Assembly: GCA_030024065.1 (NCBI GenBank) | Contig: JASEIE010000273.1 | Location: 1-5,267, forward strand | From: Thermodesulfobacteriota bacterium | GTDB lineage: Bacteria > Desulfobacterota > BSN033 > UBA1163 | Reading direction: 5' to 3' | Length of the DNA: 5,267 nucleotides | Part shown: positions 5,074 to 5,267 of the stretch, piece after piece | Position numbering within the stretch: the first letter of the stretch is position 1 | Layout: the number at the start of each line of letters is the position of its first letter | The notes under the pieces: generated by a model | What the model was told of the DNA's origin: nothing | Databases searched by the model: none | Seen by the model: only the letters and a program-made list of their open reading frames with translations | Translations under genes and position numbers: made by a program

Positions 5074-5267
5074 TGAGGATTATCGCTTCCTATCGGTTTT
5101 GGCTAAGGAAGAACGAGAAGATGTCTCTAAAAAGGTGAGAGAGCTCGTCGATCTTGGTAGGGTGATGCTCGCCATAGAAAAATACAAAAAATCAGAAGCC
5201 TCCATCGAAAGAGCTGCTCGAATAGCTGGAGTCTCCGTCTCAAAGATGATGGATATACTTCATGAGC
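5039..5267 (+). CDS. Antitoxin: ribbon-helix-helix plus UPF0175-like HTH (3' end outside window)
   Basis: The first 76 codons of a small DNA-binding protein whose end is beyond the window. Residues 4-45 form a ribbon-helix-helix: the strand KTVSIRMDDEDY (4-15) followed by two helices, LSVLAKEEREDVSKKVRELV (18-37) being typical. Residues about 43-76, MLAIEKYKKSEASIERAARI then AGVSVSKMMDIL, look like a UPF0175-type helix-turn-helix, the kind often paired with PIN (DUF3368) toxins. The ATG at 5039 has AAGGAG 9 nt upstream and lies inside the PIN gene with a 35-nt overlap in a different frame, which indicates translational coupling. Its likely job is to bind and neutralise the PIN nuclease and to repress the shared promoter. 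Only 10-20 further residues would be expected if it follows similar proteins. The order toxin then antitoxin is the reverse of classic vapBC. Confidence 0.8.
   Translation, partial: MGKKTVSIRMDDEDYRFLSVLAKEEREDVSKKVRELVDLGRVMLAIEKYKKSEASIERAARIAGVSVSKMMDILHE

Overview
The window looks like chromosomal DNA from an anaerobic or metagenome-type bacterium, possibly Desulfobacterota or a related lineage. This rests only on the flavour of the protein families, the mid-range GC content and the dispersed TTCGGAG-type intergenic repeats, so the taxonomic call is weak. No rRNA, tRNA, CRISPR array or complete insertion sequence was seen.

Left part, + strand (2-1571): the last 72 codons of a DppC/OppC-type ABC transporter permease are followed by a complete M20 (ArgE/DapE/CPG2-like) zinc amidohydrolase. 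They look like the end of a peptide or acylated amino-acid uptake and hydrolysis operon. Between them is a cluster of AGTTCGGAGT repeats with an inverted copy, and the repeat cluster supplies the permease's last few codons and stop.

Middle part (1572-2531): 339 bp without a convincing gene, containing a 14-bp palindrome and ending in a perfect 19-bp inverted repeat with an 8-nt loop. It leads into an ORF that resembles only the C-terminal part of a roughly 440-residue, multi-copy uncharacterised family recalled from environmental bacteria. The fragment appears cut at both ends and is called a pseudogene.

Right-centre, - strand (2525-4472): a tight three-gene operon read right to left. It encodes a MarR/SlyA-type regulator, an MBL-fold metallohydrolase and a small Cys-containing protein resembling DUF6125 / ATC-hydrolase-like proteins. 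Gaps are 19 and 21 nt. The promoter has a consensus TTGACA -35 and carries a perfect 18-bp palindrome, TATTTAGCATGCTAAATA, close to the SlyA/RovA consensus TTAGCAAGCTAA. Autoregulation by the MarR protein is therefore likely. The MarR start is placed at 4412, not at the longest-frame TTG at 4472, which is the -35 hexamer itself.

Right end, + strand (4487-5267): a divergent toxin-antitoxin module with the toxin first. A PIN-domain ribonuclease gene, probably translated from a leaderless mRNA, overlaps by 35 nt a downstream antitoxin gene. That gene combines a ribbon-helix-helix N-terminus with a UPF0175-like helix-turn-helix segment and runs off the window. An interrupted palindrome (GTCGAAC, six T, GTTCGAC) over the PIN promoter is a candidate operator.
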